A DNA stretch of 64,000 nucleotides from Agaricus subrufescens (GCA_029945375.1 CM057067.1:992001-1056000); one strand, 5' to 3'. Counted from the first letter of the stretch, positions 11,543-23,439 are shown. The notes: a model not told the origin generated them from the letters alone. Numbers and translations are program-made.

Positions 11543-12990
11543 ATGGAGTCCTGGTGTTCAATTCTGTGTCTTCCTGACGAAGTGCTGTCCCGAATTCTCC
11601 ACTACCTCGATTGTTGGGGTATAGTGGCCGCGAGGCTGGTGCGTATATGACTTGTTCACTTTCTAGCCAGATGCTTCTGACGCCCAGTATTAGACGTGCA
11701 GCAGATTCTACGCGAGCAGTCGATCTCCCTTGCTGTGGCGTTCCAAAGCTCTTGAGGTGTCATATACGTCTGGAATCCCGTTACTTGAGCAGCCGGTAGA
11801 AAATTATACGGAGGAGCTAGAAGAGAAGATAGTAGCGCGTGCTCGGGTCAGCCAAAGATGGCGCAACTTGGATCCATCAAATTTCCAACTACGAAAAATT
11901 GACGTGCATTGTCCTTCAATTTTCTACGAGCTCCAATGGCTCCCAGGAGGGAGGTGGCTCCTGGTCAATCTGGATGGTATTGTCAGTATCATGGACTTAG
12001 ATATGCCCGAGCCGACTCGGGAACCTCTGTTCGACGCAAGCAATTCCGCGGATCCCCTGAATCAGTCAGCGATATGGACGGACCCAACTAAATGCTGGTT
12101 GTCTCCACGGATAGCCCTTCATCACAGGAATACACTAGGACAGGAAGGTAAGAATCACTGTTCAGCCCAGTAACTCGTCGCTAACAGTATAACAAGGCCC
12201 AAATCGAATATGTCTTTACCAGCTGACTTCGATAGGTCGCGGGTCAAATATGAAGTGGACCGCACACGAAATTACTAGCATACATACGTCGGCCCGTGCC
12301 ATGAAAGAACTACGACTCAACAACGAATATGTCCTCGAGCAATGCATGCATCATCATGAAAGTGATTATTTCTTCAAGCTTTATATTTACCAATACTCAG
12401 ATGGCCCGCTTCGCCTCGGTGAATTCGACTGGGAACCCAGGTCAATGGTGAGTTATCCCTCCTTTTCAGGACTGATATTCAATCAATTTCCAGGTCTTGC
12501 TTTTGCCCCACAGTCGGATAGGCGTCATCACACAAACACACATCAAAATCTTGTCCATCAATCCGGTAGGGTCTGATGGCCTCATATTGCAACCGATCTT
12601 CTCTACACTAATCGACGCAAATTCCCTATACCGAGAATCCTACCAATCTCACTCTACACTCTACCATTCCTACCTCAAAGTTATAACTGAGGATTGCATG
12701 TTCGAAATTCAGTTTCCTCATGATTTGAACGGGTATACCAGAGGAAGATCACCCTTGCCCATGGCCCATCTACTTACATGATCGAAGGACCCTCGCTCCT
12801 AATTCGGCGATTGGACGACCAGTCTGTGGATTTCATCTTTTATGGACCGGAGGGGAGAGACATGAGTGAAACTGCTTCTCAAATCTGTATCCCCGCACAT
12901 GTATCTCAAACCCATCTGACTGCTTGTGATGTAGCTTCGGGACGTCTACTTGCGAGCCAATACCAGGGGCGCATATTATTCCAGGTATAA
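11543..12990 (+). pseudogene. F-box family copy B, frameshifted
   Basis: The four-exon layout of the family is preserved: exon 1 to 11638, exon 2 11694-12147, exon 3 12197-12447 and exon 4 from 12494, all with GT-AG borders. The usual upstream ATG is TTG, and one T is lost before the F-box, so only the internal ATG at 11543 (MESWCSILCLPDEVLS) could start it. In exon 4 a small deletion near 12731 (after FPHDLNG) shifts the frame to a stop at 12779-12781. The true continuation (IEGPSLLIRRLDDQS to GRILFQV, ending 12990) is in another frame. It is probably a recent pseudogene. If expressed, it would lack the last 70 residues. Confidence 0.8.
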
Positions 12991-13283
12991 CTCTTACCGT
13001 TATACTCAACCCGCCATAGCATCTGGTAGATGCTTGGAATTATGATACAATAATTGAAAAGTCAATATGTAATGTGGGTAGTAGGTGCGGCTCAAGTTGA
13101 TTCGTTGTGTGACTCTCGGATGGTGAAAGTTTTGGCTCTCTCACTAAAGGAGAAAGGGCATCATAATCAGAGGTGACACGGATATGATCCATTTGTGACG
13201 CATCCTGTATCACCACTAACAGAAAAATCTCGACCTCAACCGTCATTGTGCAGTTTCCGGCCTGTAGTCTTTTCACGATCTTC

Positions 13284-14827
13284 ATGTTTCTCTCCACAAC
13301 AAACACCCTCGGAGTACTGTTATATTCCATCGTATTACGCGTAGGCCGGAGACCTGAAAAGAAAGTCGCGTTGTGTTCCATTTTATCTCTTCCCGATGAG
13401 CTATTATCCCGAATTATCCACGACCTCGATAGTTTGAGTATACTGGCTGCAAGGCTGGTGTGTATATGCCTCGTTGACACTCCTACCCAATGCGCTTCTG
13501 ACATCCATTATTAGACGTGCAGGAGATTATATGCGACGAGTCGATCTCCCTTGCTGTGGCGCTTCAAAGCTCTCGAGGTGTCCTATACATCTGGAATCCC
13601 GTTACTTGAGGAGCCGGTAGAAAATTACACGTCGGAGGAGCTAGAACAGAAGATAGTCACGCGTGCTCGAATCAGTCAAAGATGGCGCAAGTTGGATCCA
13701 ACGAATTTACAACAGCGACAGATTGACGTGGGCCATCGTTCTCACCCTATCTACGAGTTCCGATTACTTCCCGGAGGGAGGTGGCTCCTAATTAACGAGA
13801 ATGGCATTGTCAGCATCACCGACTTAGATCCACCCAAAGCAGCTCGACAAACTCTGTTCGACGTAAGCAGTTCCACAGATCCCCTCACTAATTCAGAGAT
13901 ATGGATCGACCCAACGAAATACTGGTTGTCCCCACGGATTGCCCTTCATTGTTGGAGTACATTTGAACACCAAGGTAAGAGTAGTTTAGTCTATAAATAC
14001 GTCGCTAACACTATTATAAGGCTCGAGTCGGATATGTATCTATCAGCTGAATTCGACAGGCCGCGGGTCAAATATGAAGTGGAGCTCAGAGGAAATCATT
14101 ACCATACAAACTTCGGCTCGTGGCATGAAAGATGAGCTGCGACTCGACAATGAGTATGTCCTCGAACAATGCATGCACCGGGATGAAAGAGGCTATTTCT
14201 TCAAACTTTATATCTACCGGTACTCAGATGGCCTGCTTCGCCTGCGGGAATGTGAATGTGACCCTAAGTCAACGGTCAGTTATCCCTTCTCTGCAGGACT
14301 GATATTCAATCAATTGCTAGGTCTTGCTCTTGCCTCATAGTCGAATAGGTATCATCACACAGACACACATCAATGTTTCAGCCATCAATTCGGTAGGGTC
14401 AGATGGCCTCACATTGCAACCGATTTTCTCCATGTTGCTTGATCCAATTTTCGCACAACGACGATCTTATCGACTTCACTCTACATTCTATCATTCCCAC
14501 CTCAAACTTGTCAAACAGGATTGCATGCTCGAAATTCAGTTTCCTCATGATACAAACGAGGTGTACCAGAAGAAGATTACGCTTGCCCATGGCCCATCCG
14601 GTACCTCTGCAATAGAAGGACCTTCACTCTTAATTCGACTATTCAAAGATCGCTCTATGGATTTTATTTTCTATGGACCAGAAGAGAGTTGTCCAGGACA
14701 AGCTGCTTCTCAAATCTGCATCCCTGCAGATGTGTTTCCAACCTCCCTGATACTCGTAGCTTGTGATGTGGCTTCGGGACGTGTTATTACGAGCCGATAT
14801 TCAGAACGCACGTTATTGCAACTATGA
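13284..14827 (+). CDS. F-box protein, copy C
   Basis: Predicted substrate-receptor subunit of an SCF ubiquitin ligase. Four exons, 13284-13457, 13515-13974, 14021-14274 and 14321-14827, give 464 residues with no disruption. The N-terminus has a hydrophobic stretch (TLGVLLYSIVLRV, about residues 8-20) followed by the F-box (LPDELLSRIIHDLD, about 40-53); the box continues across intron 1 into CRRLYATS. The remaining 400 residues contain family signatures LLPGGRWLL, WIDPTKYWLSPRIALH, YIYRYSDGLL and VACDVASGR. They probably fold into a beta-rich substrate domain, but I recognise no named domain. Its nearest relative is copy H, which it matches almost throughout, including the AT-rich DNA just after the stop. 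Substrate and regulation cannot be read from the sequence. Confidence 0.8.
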
Positions 14828-14902
14828 TAGTAATAATAATGATACATTGATTTTAGAATCAGTACTCGACATGGATGGACGTCCGTGGTGTTCACACCCG
14901 CT

Positions 14903-15290
14903 CACATGTGAGGAAAGTGGACTCCGCTGGACATGTGGATAGACCTGTCATGGAGGTATGAAAAGCGTCTGGCTAAAAGGATGATGGAGACAAGGAGGAA
15001 GATTTTGTGTCTGTGGAGAAGGGGCATTTAGGAGGATTTTGCAGGTTTTGCGAGCGGTATATACTGTAAAACCGATGTGCCACACCTGCCAATGTTGGTG
15101 GTCGTCCCAATAACTTGACCTCGTGTCTCTGCCTGCCTAGATCCATAAGCAGTTTTTCTGCCCCCCTCGGACCATCATGAATCCCCTCAGTAGTGTACCC
15201 CCTCGTATAACCACCTGGTCCAGGTTGGGGGGGGAGTCATCTTCTCGAATTTTTACGACGATTCTTGGCTTTCAATTACCATCATGTGGT
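14903..15290 (+). repeat. Duplicated CAC2 5' flank
   Basis: From TGTGAGGAAAGTGGACTCCG to TTTCAATTACCATCATGTGG, this stretch parallels the 5' flank of CAC2 at about 45315-45690, with the same order of short blocks: GATGGAG...GAGGAAGATT, GGCATTT, GCGGTATATA, GCCACAC, CTGGTCCAGGTTG, and the CGATTCTTG...CACCATCAT end. Identity looks like 75-80 percent by eye. It ends just before the CAC2 start codon position and is followed directly by transcription factor debris. Confidence 0.75.
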
Positions 15291-15298
15291 CAACCTTT

Positions 15299-15734
15299 TA
15301 GGTTGGCATCCGGAAAATGGTGCCTAACCCAAGGATCACTGAGATCGAGTGAATACTTGTCCTATGCCAAAGTTCATATTGTGATATGTGCCTATCTCAC
15401 TAATACGAATCGTACTCAGCAATGGAACGATTTACCAAAGGTGCACGCATTGCTAACAAGGAACTCGGTCATACCATGACAACAATTTGGATGGATCAAG
15501 GCGGGTGAGTCGTGGCATTGCGTGACGAAGATCGCGAATATTTTAGGGAATTTGCAGTATCAGCCTAACCTAAAGAATCAGGAACGGGGAGTTTGCCTTT
15601 GGCGTTGAAGACTCTACCTTTAAACAATCCTGTGACAATGATCGAGGATCGTGGTCATACACCTGTGCATGAGGAAGGTGAGGTTGTGAAGTTATCTGAG
15701 ATTGAGTGAAGGTGCAAGGAAGCGTCAGAGATCT
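15299..15734 (+). pseudogene. Fragments of the XlnR-like transcription factor
   Basis: Pieces corresponding to source positions about 6820-6900, 7235-7260, 7305-7350 and 7385-7635 follow each other with internal deletions. Clear matches are AAATGGTGCCTAACCC, TGACGAAGATCGCGAATATT and GGAAGCGTCAGAGATCT. Frames are broken. The fragment is cut at 15734 by the left end of the TIR element, whose flank AGATCT belongs to this pseudogene. Confidence 0.8.
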
Positions 15735-15760
15735 CGGCCGGATAAGGGTGTCGGGGGAAA
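15735..15760 (+). repeat. Left terminal inverted repeat of the 5.5-kb element
   Basis: Reads CGG, then CCGGATA, AGGG and TGTCGGGGGAA. It pairs with 21218-21246 on the opposite strand with one four-base gap and a variable four-base centre. Confidence 0.7.
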
Positions 15761-15884
15761 ATACTGATACTGATAGTAAAAAATTAATTGTATATTTATT
15801 ATGTAAGTACGTGACGTTGTCTTCACCCAGTTCCGCAGTTCAGTTCAACTCTGGTTCAACTTGTCTATTGTTATCACCAGCGTT

Positions 15885-18800
15885 ATGAATACTAATTCAA
15901 GAACATTCACAGGCGATATAAACCCTTCAAGGTAAGTATTTCCTTTTCTACGCTCTCACTGACATTTCTGATCAGTGATCATATTTGCAGTGATAGCAGC
16001 TCCTCGACGAGAAATGAAACAGCTGCCGAAACTTTTGTGGATAGTTTTATGCCTGCTGAAGGTGCTGGAAGCACAAGCTATATGCCTACTGCCACTAGCA
16101 GCCCTCCCAAACGAAAACCTGGCCGACCAAGGAAACTGCAAGATCCCAACTCACTGGTACCCAAGCGAGGCCGAGGACGACCAAAGGGATCACGCAACTT
16201 GAAGTCGAAGGGCCCCTACAACATAGATAAGGTATGGCTCTCTTTTTCTATTGAAATGAACATGACTAAACTTGTTTCTATACAGCGGCCTGTTGGCCGC
16301 CCCCGAAAGCAGGTCAACCCCAAACAATTGGTGGATTCACATTTTTCGGTTGAGAGAGGGAAATTTGTAAGTCGTCTTACATTTTATCACAGTTGATATC
16401 TACTTTATGGCCATTAGATTGTTTCTGGTGTCCATCCAGAACGTTGCCAGTCCCTTCCCCCCATATTTCACCCACATCATGTACCTACACATGATAGTTT
16501 GTCATTACCGGTAAGACCTCATATCTGTTTCGTTATATCTACTAAACTATCATTCATATAGCCGGCCATTCCCCCTACTACTACTGGTGATGCACCTTGT
16601 GCACAACCGTCTTTCTCTGCCCAGCCCCAATTGGATAACCCACCGAATTTCAACATGGTGCAAATCATGGCTGATGAAGACTTACTTCGGCCTGTTGATG
16701 ATAGAGGTGACGAAGAAGAAGGTGTAGGTGATGGTATCGGTGACGACAATTTAGGAGATGTAGACGAAGATGTGGCTGATGATAACGTGGAGGATGACAG
16801 GCCATTTTCTGCTCGGCGCCCACTACCCCCATGGCTTGCAGACGCATTTAACGCAAAGCTCAAAGAGGCAGCCAACCGCAACTCAGCTGGTGTGCCAGAT
16901 CTATATGCGAAATCTCGCACTTTTTGGTTTCCACAGCAAAGCACATTTTTTATCCTCGAGAACATGCCTCACGTAACTCCATCTCATTTATATAACCCAC
17001 GATTCTTTTTATGGGATCCTGCTGCGCTTGTTGATGTTCCATGTCCTCGATGTTCACAAAAGCTGGTTCGTGATGGTCATGTTGACCGGCCACGCCGTAT
17101 TGTTGATTTGAATGGTCCCATTTGGATTGTTGGTTATCGCTACCGCTGCTTACGATGTCTCAATCCACCAAGAAGGCCCAATTCATCAATCTCAGTCACA
17201 TATCGAAGCTGGAACCACGCTATCATTTCAGTACTCCCCCGACATCTCAGTGATGAGTTTCCAATATACTTGAGTCATCGAAGTGGCATGACTAAGTCGC
17301 TTCTTTCGTTGATGCGATCCTGTTTTCAACATGGGATAGGTTCAAAACAATTTTCGGACATGTTGCGTATACTTCAAGTTTCGAAATATGATGAACTTCA
17401 TCTTCAGTATCTTAAGTTCCTAGCATCTCGGCGAAGTACTCTAGATCGGTTTCTCAGTAAGCGGGAGGAGAAATACCATCACTTTCCGTCTTTTGAGAGC
17501 ATTGGTCCTGGAGGATTCCATGGCTTTGTGCCAAGCTGTTCATGGCTTCGGGACATATATGATAGGCATATTGAAGAACATCAGCATGAAATATATCAGC
17601 ATACAGCGATGTTGACAGGAAGGGTTTGCGCAATTGATCATAGTCATAAGGTAGATTATTTTTGCCATCATAATCCTAACTCATACTCAAATCGTTGTTA
17701 GGTTACAAAACATATGATTCGTGTTGAGGGAGAACAAGTTTTTACAGGTCTCTTAACAATTACTAATGAGCTGGGGCAAATACGCTCATGTAGCCTTGTC
17801 GCTACAAAGGCACACTCTCAGTTTCAGAGTGCGCTTAGCCATATGGCACAGTCGCTTCAGCTTTATGGCCATGAACAACCACAAGTCTTTTACACCGACA
17901 ATATGCATGACAAGCAATTTCTAGAAAACTCATTCCCATCTCTACGCAACAATGTCATACCTGTCGAAAAATACTCAGCGCTTGATCCCTTGGATCTTGC
18001 TACTGAGGGGATTGAAATTTTTCCCAAGTCTACAGCACAATCTATCAACGACGCTATATCAACTATTCTTGCCGATGTTCCCTTAGACAATGGGTATCTT
18101 GTTGTTGGCTTTGATTCAGAGTGGAATGTAGAGCTATCACCCTGGGGACAATTCACTCGCAGTGATAAAACATCAGTTATACAAATTGCATATCAAAAGC
18201 GAGTATATATTCTACAGGTGAGTTAACAAACTTTCTACATGAAAATTGGTGATTACTTATTGCTTTTGAATTGTAGATACGAGAACTAGTTGCAGAACAA
18301 ATGATTCCTCACAAGTTGGAATTACTTTTATCACACCCACGAATTCTCAAAGTGGGCCGTTTAGTTGCAAGTGACCTCAAACGTCTTCATGATGCATTCC
18401 GACTTTCAAAGCCTCTATCTGGTGCTGTTGATTTGGCTAAATTGGCTAAAGAGAAAGCAGTTATTCGTACATTGCAAGGCATCTCCCTTGCTGATCTCTG
18501 TGCAATAGTCATCCAGAAACGACTTGACAAAAACACTGCACTTCGTACTGATCAGCAGTGGGATAACACCACCCTCAACAACGAGCAGCTGCAGTATGCA
18601 GCCAAAGATGCTTATGCTAGTCTCGCTATTTATCGTGTTCTTTCACTACTCCGAAATCCTTCCCCGATTTCCTTTTCCAACCTACCATCGGCAAGCACAC
18701 CACTATTACTTTACAACTCAGATAACACTAGCATTATTGCACGAGCAAGAACTCTTGATGGCCCCATGACAGTTGATGTTTTCGATAACATTCCCATGAC

Positions 18801-20941
18801 ACCAGACAAAATGGTGGTAGAAATTACCCAGGTCTTGGTACCTGGTGCGGTGATAGGCTCTCACCAATCACAGAGCCTCCGAAGTTTTGGTGCCCCTCCA
18901 TTCTCGATTGTCTGCTTTTGCCACCATCTCTACCGATATGACCCAGTTCTCAATTCTGACGATATTTCAACAATGGGAATAGACCAAACCTCTATATCAA
19001 CAGACACAATAGCGCAGAGCAACAATTTTATGGGTCCAAATATAGACCTCAATGGTACCAACTCGGACGAGCTTGAAACCAGATACATTTCACTTGCTCA
19101 GCTTCTTTCTGAAGACCTTTCGGAATCGGGCCCTTCACAACCTTTTGAGCCAGCAAATCAACTGGCAAGTAGCATGCGAGCAAATGACTCACAACCAATT
19201 GATGTTGATGCTCTACTCGGAGTCAATATATCTTGGGATACAACTATCCGAAGTCGTGTTCTTCGAGATATTTGGCATGTGTTTCATTCATTTACAATTT
19301 CAGCTAGTCATAGCTTGAGGAAGGCTTTCACTCGTGAGTTACGAGATGCACTTTTCATTCCTGATGAGGAGGATCGTGTCCGCATCAATACTTGGGGTGC
19401 ACAACAGAGACCAAAGCAAACATATGAGTCACTTCGCAACTCATCAGCACGGTGGATTCAACGACGATGCAAGCATGTAATTCCACCACCTGACAGACTT
19501 CATGAACTTGTGTATCACGTTTTCAAAACATTCGGCAACCTTTTAGACCCACAAACAAAGAAACCACTTTTCAATGAAAGCAATTGGAAAACAGCTGCAA
19601 ACGTTCTTGACTCTATCCGGAAAGGTTATTTATCTGATCCTCCCGGTGTTCCTCTCTACACCATAATTGGAGCGGATAAAAAAGCTGGCAATCTACCTAT
19701 TTATAGGTGTGCTCGGGGTACAAATGCGACTGAGGGTGGGGTTCACACCCATATCCGCAATCGGCTGCCAAAGTATGGAGCCTCAGTAAGGCATGTCAAT
19801 GCCTCGCTCTTAGACTTCATTTTGACACATAATATACGAGTACGCTTTTTTTGAATGAAAATTTAATTTTTACTTACCAATTCTTTTTAGACAGGTGTCT
19901 ACAATACAACTGGCAAACATTACCGAGGTCATTTTTCAATCTGGATTATCAACGAACTTCAAGAGTACCTGGTTTCTCTTGAAGACATGTTCTATCAGCC
20001 TTCCCGGATCACAGGATGGGTAAATGGTAATCTTTATATGCAAACTTCAGAAACTTTTGGAATTCTCCCAATTCCTGAGGATATCTGTTCCTTAAGCGGA
20101 ATGGGTTCATTTATTCCTGGCACTCATATCAAACATTCATTCCTGGCTTCACGACAAGGAACGTTTAAAGCTGTGCTTCCGGTTCACACTAAGGCTGAAC
20201 GTGACTTATTTCATTCACTGTCAATTTCTCCAAACTCTGTTTTTAACCCAACCACTGGAGAACCTGATTGGCGTGCAGCAGTGAAAGTTTGGAATTCATT
20301 TGCAAACACGGATAATGATAATGCTATCTATTACAAGGTACATAACTAGTTGCTCTAAACGTAAGAAAGAAGCTGATTTTATTCAGCTTGTTGAACAGCT
20401 TCGAGTTTATTATCACAAACAACAAACACTCGCACAAGTCCATGATGCTCTTACTCTGACCTCAGAGGAGCGACGGTCATTATCTCATGTAATCCATGAC
20501 CCACGACGGTCAAGGCATGCTCCACCAGTCCCATCAGTTCCTGCCTGCCCTGTTACAACTACGTCAGGAGTGCTCGGAACACCGCTACAATCCCATGCAG
20601 GGCCATCATTCCATAATTGGCATATAGGCTCCCTTCCTGCGCCCATTGTTTCATCATCATCATCTGCAATTACAACCGAACAAAGCCATCCATCGTTACA
20701 GCTACAAACTCAGATGGACAATATTGCACGACATCGAGTGGCTAACAAATCTAAAGAAACAAACCCACAGAAGAAGGTCCGAAAGGTAAGAACATGTCGT
20801 AAATGTGGTGTTGATGGTTGTGCTGGTCGTAGAATGGTTAGCTTATGCAAAAGTGCATGTCAAGATTGTGGCCAAAGGGACTGCCAAGGAAGAAACTCAA
20901 GCCGACCAGATAAGCCCTGCTCACTCGGTTGGCTTGAATGA
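15885..20941 (+). CDS. Transposon protein: AT-hook, zinc ribbon, transposase-like core, 3'-5' exonuclease
   Basis: Nine exons give an unbroken 1543-residue protein: 15885-15931, 15991-16231, 16286-16366, 16418-16510, 16562-17650, 17702-18217, 18277-19839, 19891-20337 and 20387-20941. Order of parts: three AT-hooks (KRKPGRPRK, KRGRGRPKG and PVGRPRK, about residues 54-105); an acidic run (about 190-235); a CPRC/CLRC zinc ribbon (about 313-355) inside a region like the DUF6729 family as I remember it; a transposase-like core with Asp in VCAIDHSHK (about 510) and FYTDNMHDKQF (about 580); a WRN/DnaQ-type exonuclease with all three motifs, GFDSEW (about 654), VGRLVASDLKRLH (about 713) and YAAKDAY (about 797); and a Cys-rich tail (CRKCGVDGC, CKSACQDCGQRDC). 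The start ATG at 15885 joins in frame to exon 2. The protein probably drives mobility of the surrounding element. A domesticated role is possible, since the frame is fully intact. Confidence 0.82.
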
Positions 20942-21217
20942 TCCAGATAATCCATATCACATCTAAGCGAGTATTTTGAATAGAAGATAATAGTGAAAAA
21001 TCTAATTATGGCTAGTACACATGATAAGCGACTATTTCTATGTAATGTAATGTAACCACCATGAACCAGCTCGTCAATAGACGTGATGTAATTGATGGTA
21101 AGCATCACATGTATATCAACCAAATAATAGCCAGCTGTGGTGGTAGACAAGACATTCTCTCGCTCTCTCTCTTTCCTTTTTGGGTTCAATTTTATTTTAT
21201 TTTATTATTTTATTTTC

Positions 21218-21246
21218 TTCCCCCGACATCAGTATCCGGCCTGCCG
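21218..21246 (-). repeat. Right terminal inverted repeat of the 5.5-kb element
   Basis: Read on the minus strand it begins CGGCAGGCCGGATA, then CTGA and TGTCGGGGGAA, matching the left end core. It is preceded by an A/T-only stretch (21188-21215) and followed by AGATCT. Confidence 0.7.
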
Positions 21247-21391
21247 AGATCTCAGAGGACATATGTTTGATGCGGAGTCCATATCGGAAGTGACATGGAC
21301 GTGATCCGTCAGTGACCTATTGTCACTAGCAGGACTTCCGACTTCAACCTACACTGTCCGACTTCTAGTCTGTGGTTTCTTCACGATATTC

Positions 21392-22943
21392 ATGTTCAGC
21401 ACTACAGCGAATACCCTCGGAGCACTGTTTTATTCCACCTTCTCATTACACGTACGTCGGAGAGCCGAAAAGCAAATCCCGTGGTGTTCAATTCTATCTC
21501 TTCCCGACGAAGTATTATCCCAAATCCTCCATGACCTTGATTGTTGGAGTATACTGGCTGCGAGGCTGGTGCGTACACACCTTGTTTACTTTCTGACCCG
21601 ATGCTTCTGACATCCAGTAATAGACATGTAAGAGATTATACGCGACTAGTCTATCTCCCTTGTTGTGGCGCTTCAAAGCTCTCGAGGTGTCCTATTCATC
21701 TGGAATCCCGTTACTCGAGGGGCCGGTAGAAAACTACACGTCAGACGAGCTAGAAGAGAAGATAATCATGCGTGCTCGAATCGCCCAAAGATGGCGCACA
21801 TTGGACCCAGCAAATTTCCAAAGGCAAAAGATTGACGTGGGCTATCCTTCGCACTTTTACTGCGAGGTCCAATGGCTCCCGGGGGGGAGGTGGCTCTTAA
21901 TTAGCCGCGATGGCCTTGTTAGCATCATGGACTTAGATGCACCTAAGCCGACTCGAGAACCTCTATTCGACGTAAGCAATTCCGCAGATCGCCTCACCAG
22001 ACTAGAAATATGGATCGACCCAACAAAATGCTGGTTGTCCCCACGGATAGCCCTTCATTGTCGGAACACATTCGAACACCAAGGTAAGAATTTCCACTCA
22101 GCCCATCAATTTGTCGCTAACAGTATCACGAGGCTCGAGTCGAATATGTATCTATCAGCTGAATTCAACAGGTCGCGGTTCGGACATGAAGTGGAATGCA
22201 GAAGAAATTGCCACCATACGACTTCTGCTCGTGGCATGAAAAGTGGATTGCAACTCAACAAGGAATATGTCGTCGAGAAATGCATGCATCAGAATGGAAG
22301 CAATGACTTTTTGAAGCTTTATGTTTACAAGTACTCAGATGGCCCGCTTCGCTATTGTGAATGTGACTGTGAAGACAGGTCAACGGTCAGTTATTTCTGT
22401 TCAGGAGGACTGTTTGACCGTTACTCAGTCAGTTCCTAGGTCTTACCTTTGCCTCAAAGTCGATTAGGCATCATTACACAAACACACATTACTATCTCAG
22501 TTGTCGATCTGGTAGGGTCAGACGGCCTCATGCTGCAACCGATCTTCTCCGCGTTGCTGGATCCCATTTCTCTATACCGAAGATCATATCGACCTCACTC
22601 TACATTATATCATTCCCGCCTCAAACTTGTAAGTAAGGAGTGTATGCTCGAAATTCAGTTCCCTCGTGATACGAATGAGGTGTACCAGAAGAACATCACG
22701 TTCGCTCATGGCCCATCTACTTCCACAATAGAAGATCCCTCACTCCTAATTCGGCAACTGGCTGATGATTCTATGGATTTCGTCTTTTATGGACTAGAAG
22801 AAAGGGGGCTGGGACTCGCTGCTTCTCAAATCTGCCTCCCTGCGCGTGTTTTTCAAACCCCCCTGACACTTATGGCTTGTGATGTAGCTTCAGGACGTTT
22901 CCTTACGATTCGACGTTACGAACTCATGTTATTACAAATTTGA
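21392..22943 (+). CDS. F-box protein, copy D (needs intron 2 retained)
   Basis: Exon 1 is 21392-21568 and exon 4 is 22440-22943; both are normal. With family splicing (exon 2 21624-22083, exon 3 22133-22385), a one-base deletion near 22219 (ACCATACGACTTC where copy C has ACCATACAAACTTC) breaks the frame. The 49-nt intron 2 (22084-22132) has no stop in the exon 2 frame, and reading straight through it cancels the deletion: 21624-22385 is then one open exon. That product would have about 480 residues, with a changed stretch of about 45 residues in the middle. The F-box (LPDEVLSQILHDLD) and the C-terminal signatures are intact. The copy is either a fresh pseudogene or an isoform rescued by intron retention. 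Confidence 0.6.
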
Positions 22944-22954
22944 TCTACTACCGT

Positions 22955-23300
22955 TAAAATTAATACTTCTCTTCGCACTCGATCTTTCCACATTCCAAAA
23001 AACAGTCGTGAAGAATGTTACCCGGAATAGCCATCTGGTATTCATGAAGATGTTTCAGAACAATTTGAAATAGAGTATTAACACCATTACTTACCCAGAC
23101 TACCAATAGCTCAGGAATTTGTCCAATGCTAACATCACGGCTACTGTTATCAAGAGTAGCATAGAAGCAATGCCATCCTGTATCAGACCCGACAGCATTT
23201 ATCTCAGAGTTTTGCAGACGAGCCACTGTAGCGTTAAACTCTTTACTATTCCAAAGGACGAGAAAATTTCCCTTCTGCCCCTCACGGTTGGGCGCGTCTT
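22955..23300 (-). pseudogene. Tail of the nuclease-like gene beside copy D
   Basis: On the minus strand this matches exons 7 and 8 of the gene at 38692-40472. It shows RLQNSEINAVGSDTG, CFYATLDNSS and ELLVVW, then the intron start GTAAGTAATGG, and MAIPGNILHDCFLECGK. Everything upstream of exon 7 is missing; the flank of F-box copy E begins at about 23320. It keeps the convergent placement relative to copy D. Confidence 0.75.
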
Positions 23301-23439
23301 TCTACATTATTTCTTGATGCCGAATTCAGCGGCAGTGGATCAGAAGTGACACGGACGTGATCCGTTTGTGACCCATTGTCATTAGCAGAACTTCCGACTT
23401 CATCCTACACTTCTGGTCTGTGGTTTTTTCGTGATCCTC

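Larger units (their letters stand above)
15735..21246 (+). mobile_element. TIR DNA transposon encoding a transposase-like/exonuclease fusion
   Basis: A 5.5-kb insert. The two ends share an inverted core: GGCCGGATA, four variable bases, then TGTCGGGGGAA (15736-15759), and its reverse complement at 21218-21241. The right end has four extra bases outside the core. AGATCT lies immediately outside both ends (15729-15734 and 21247-21252) and could be a 6-bp target duplication, although AGATCT is its own reverse complement. The left flank is a transcription factor pseudogene and the right flank is the upstream DNA of F-box copy D, so the element clearly interrupts older array sequence. One intact gene fills most of the interior. 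I cannot assign a known superfamily. Confidence 0.72.
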
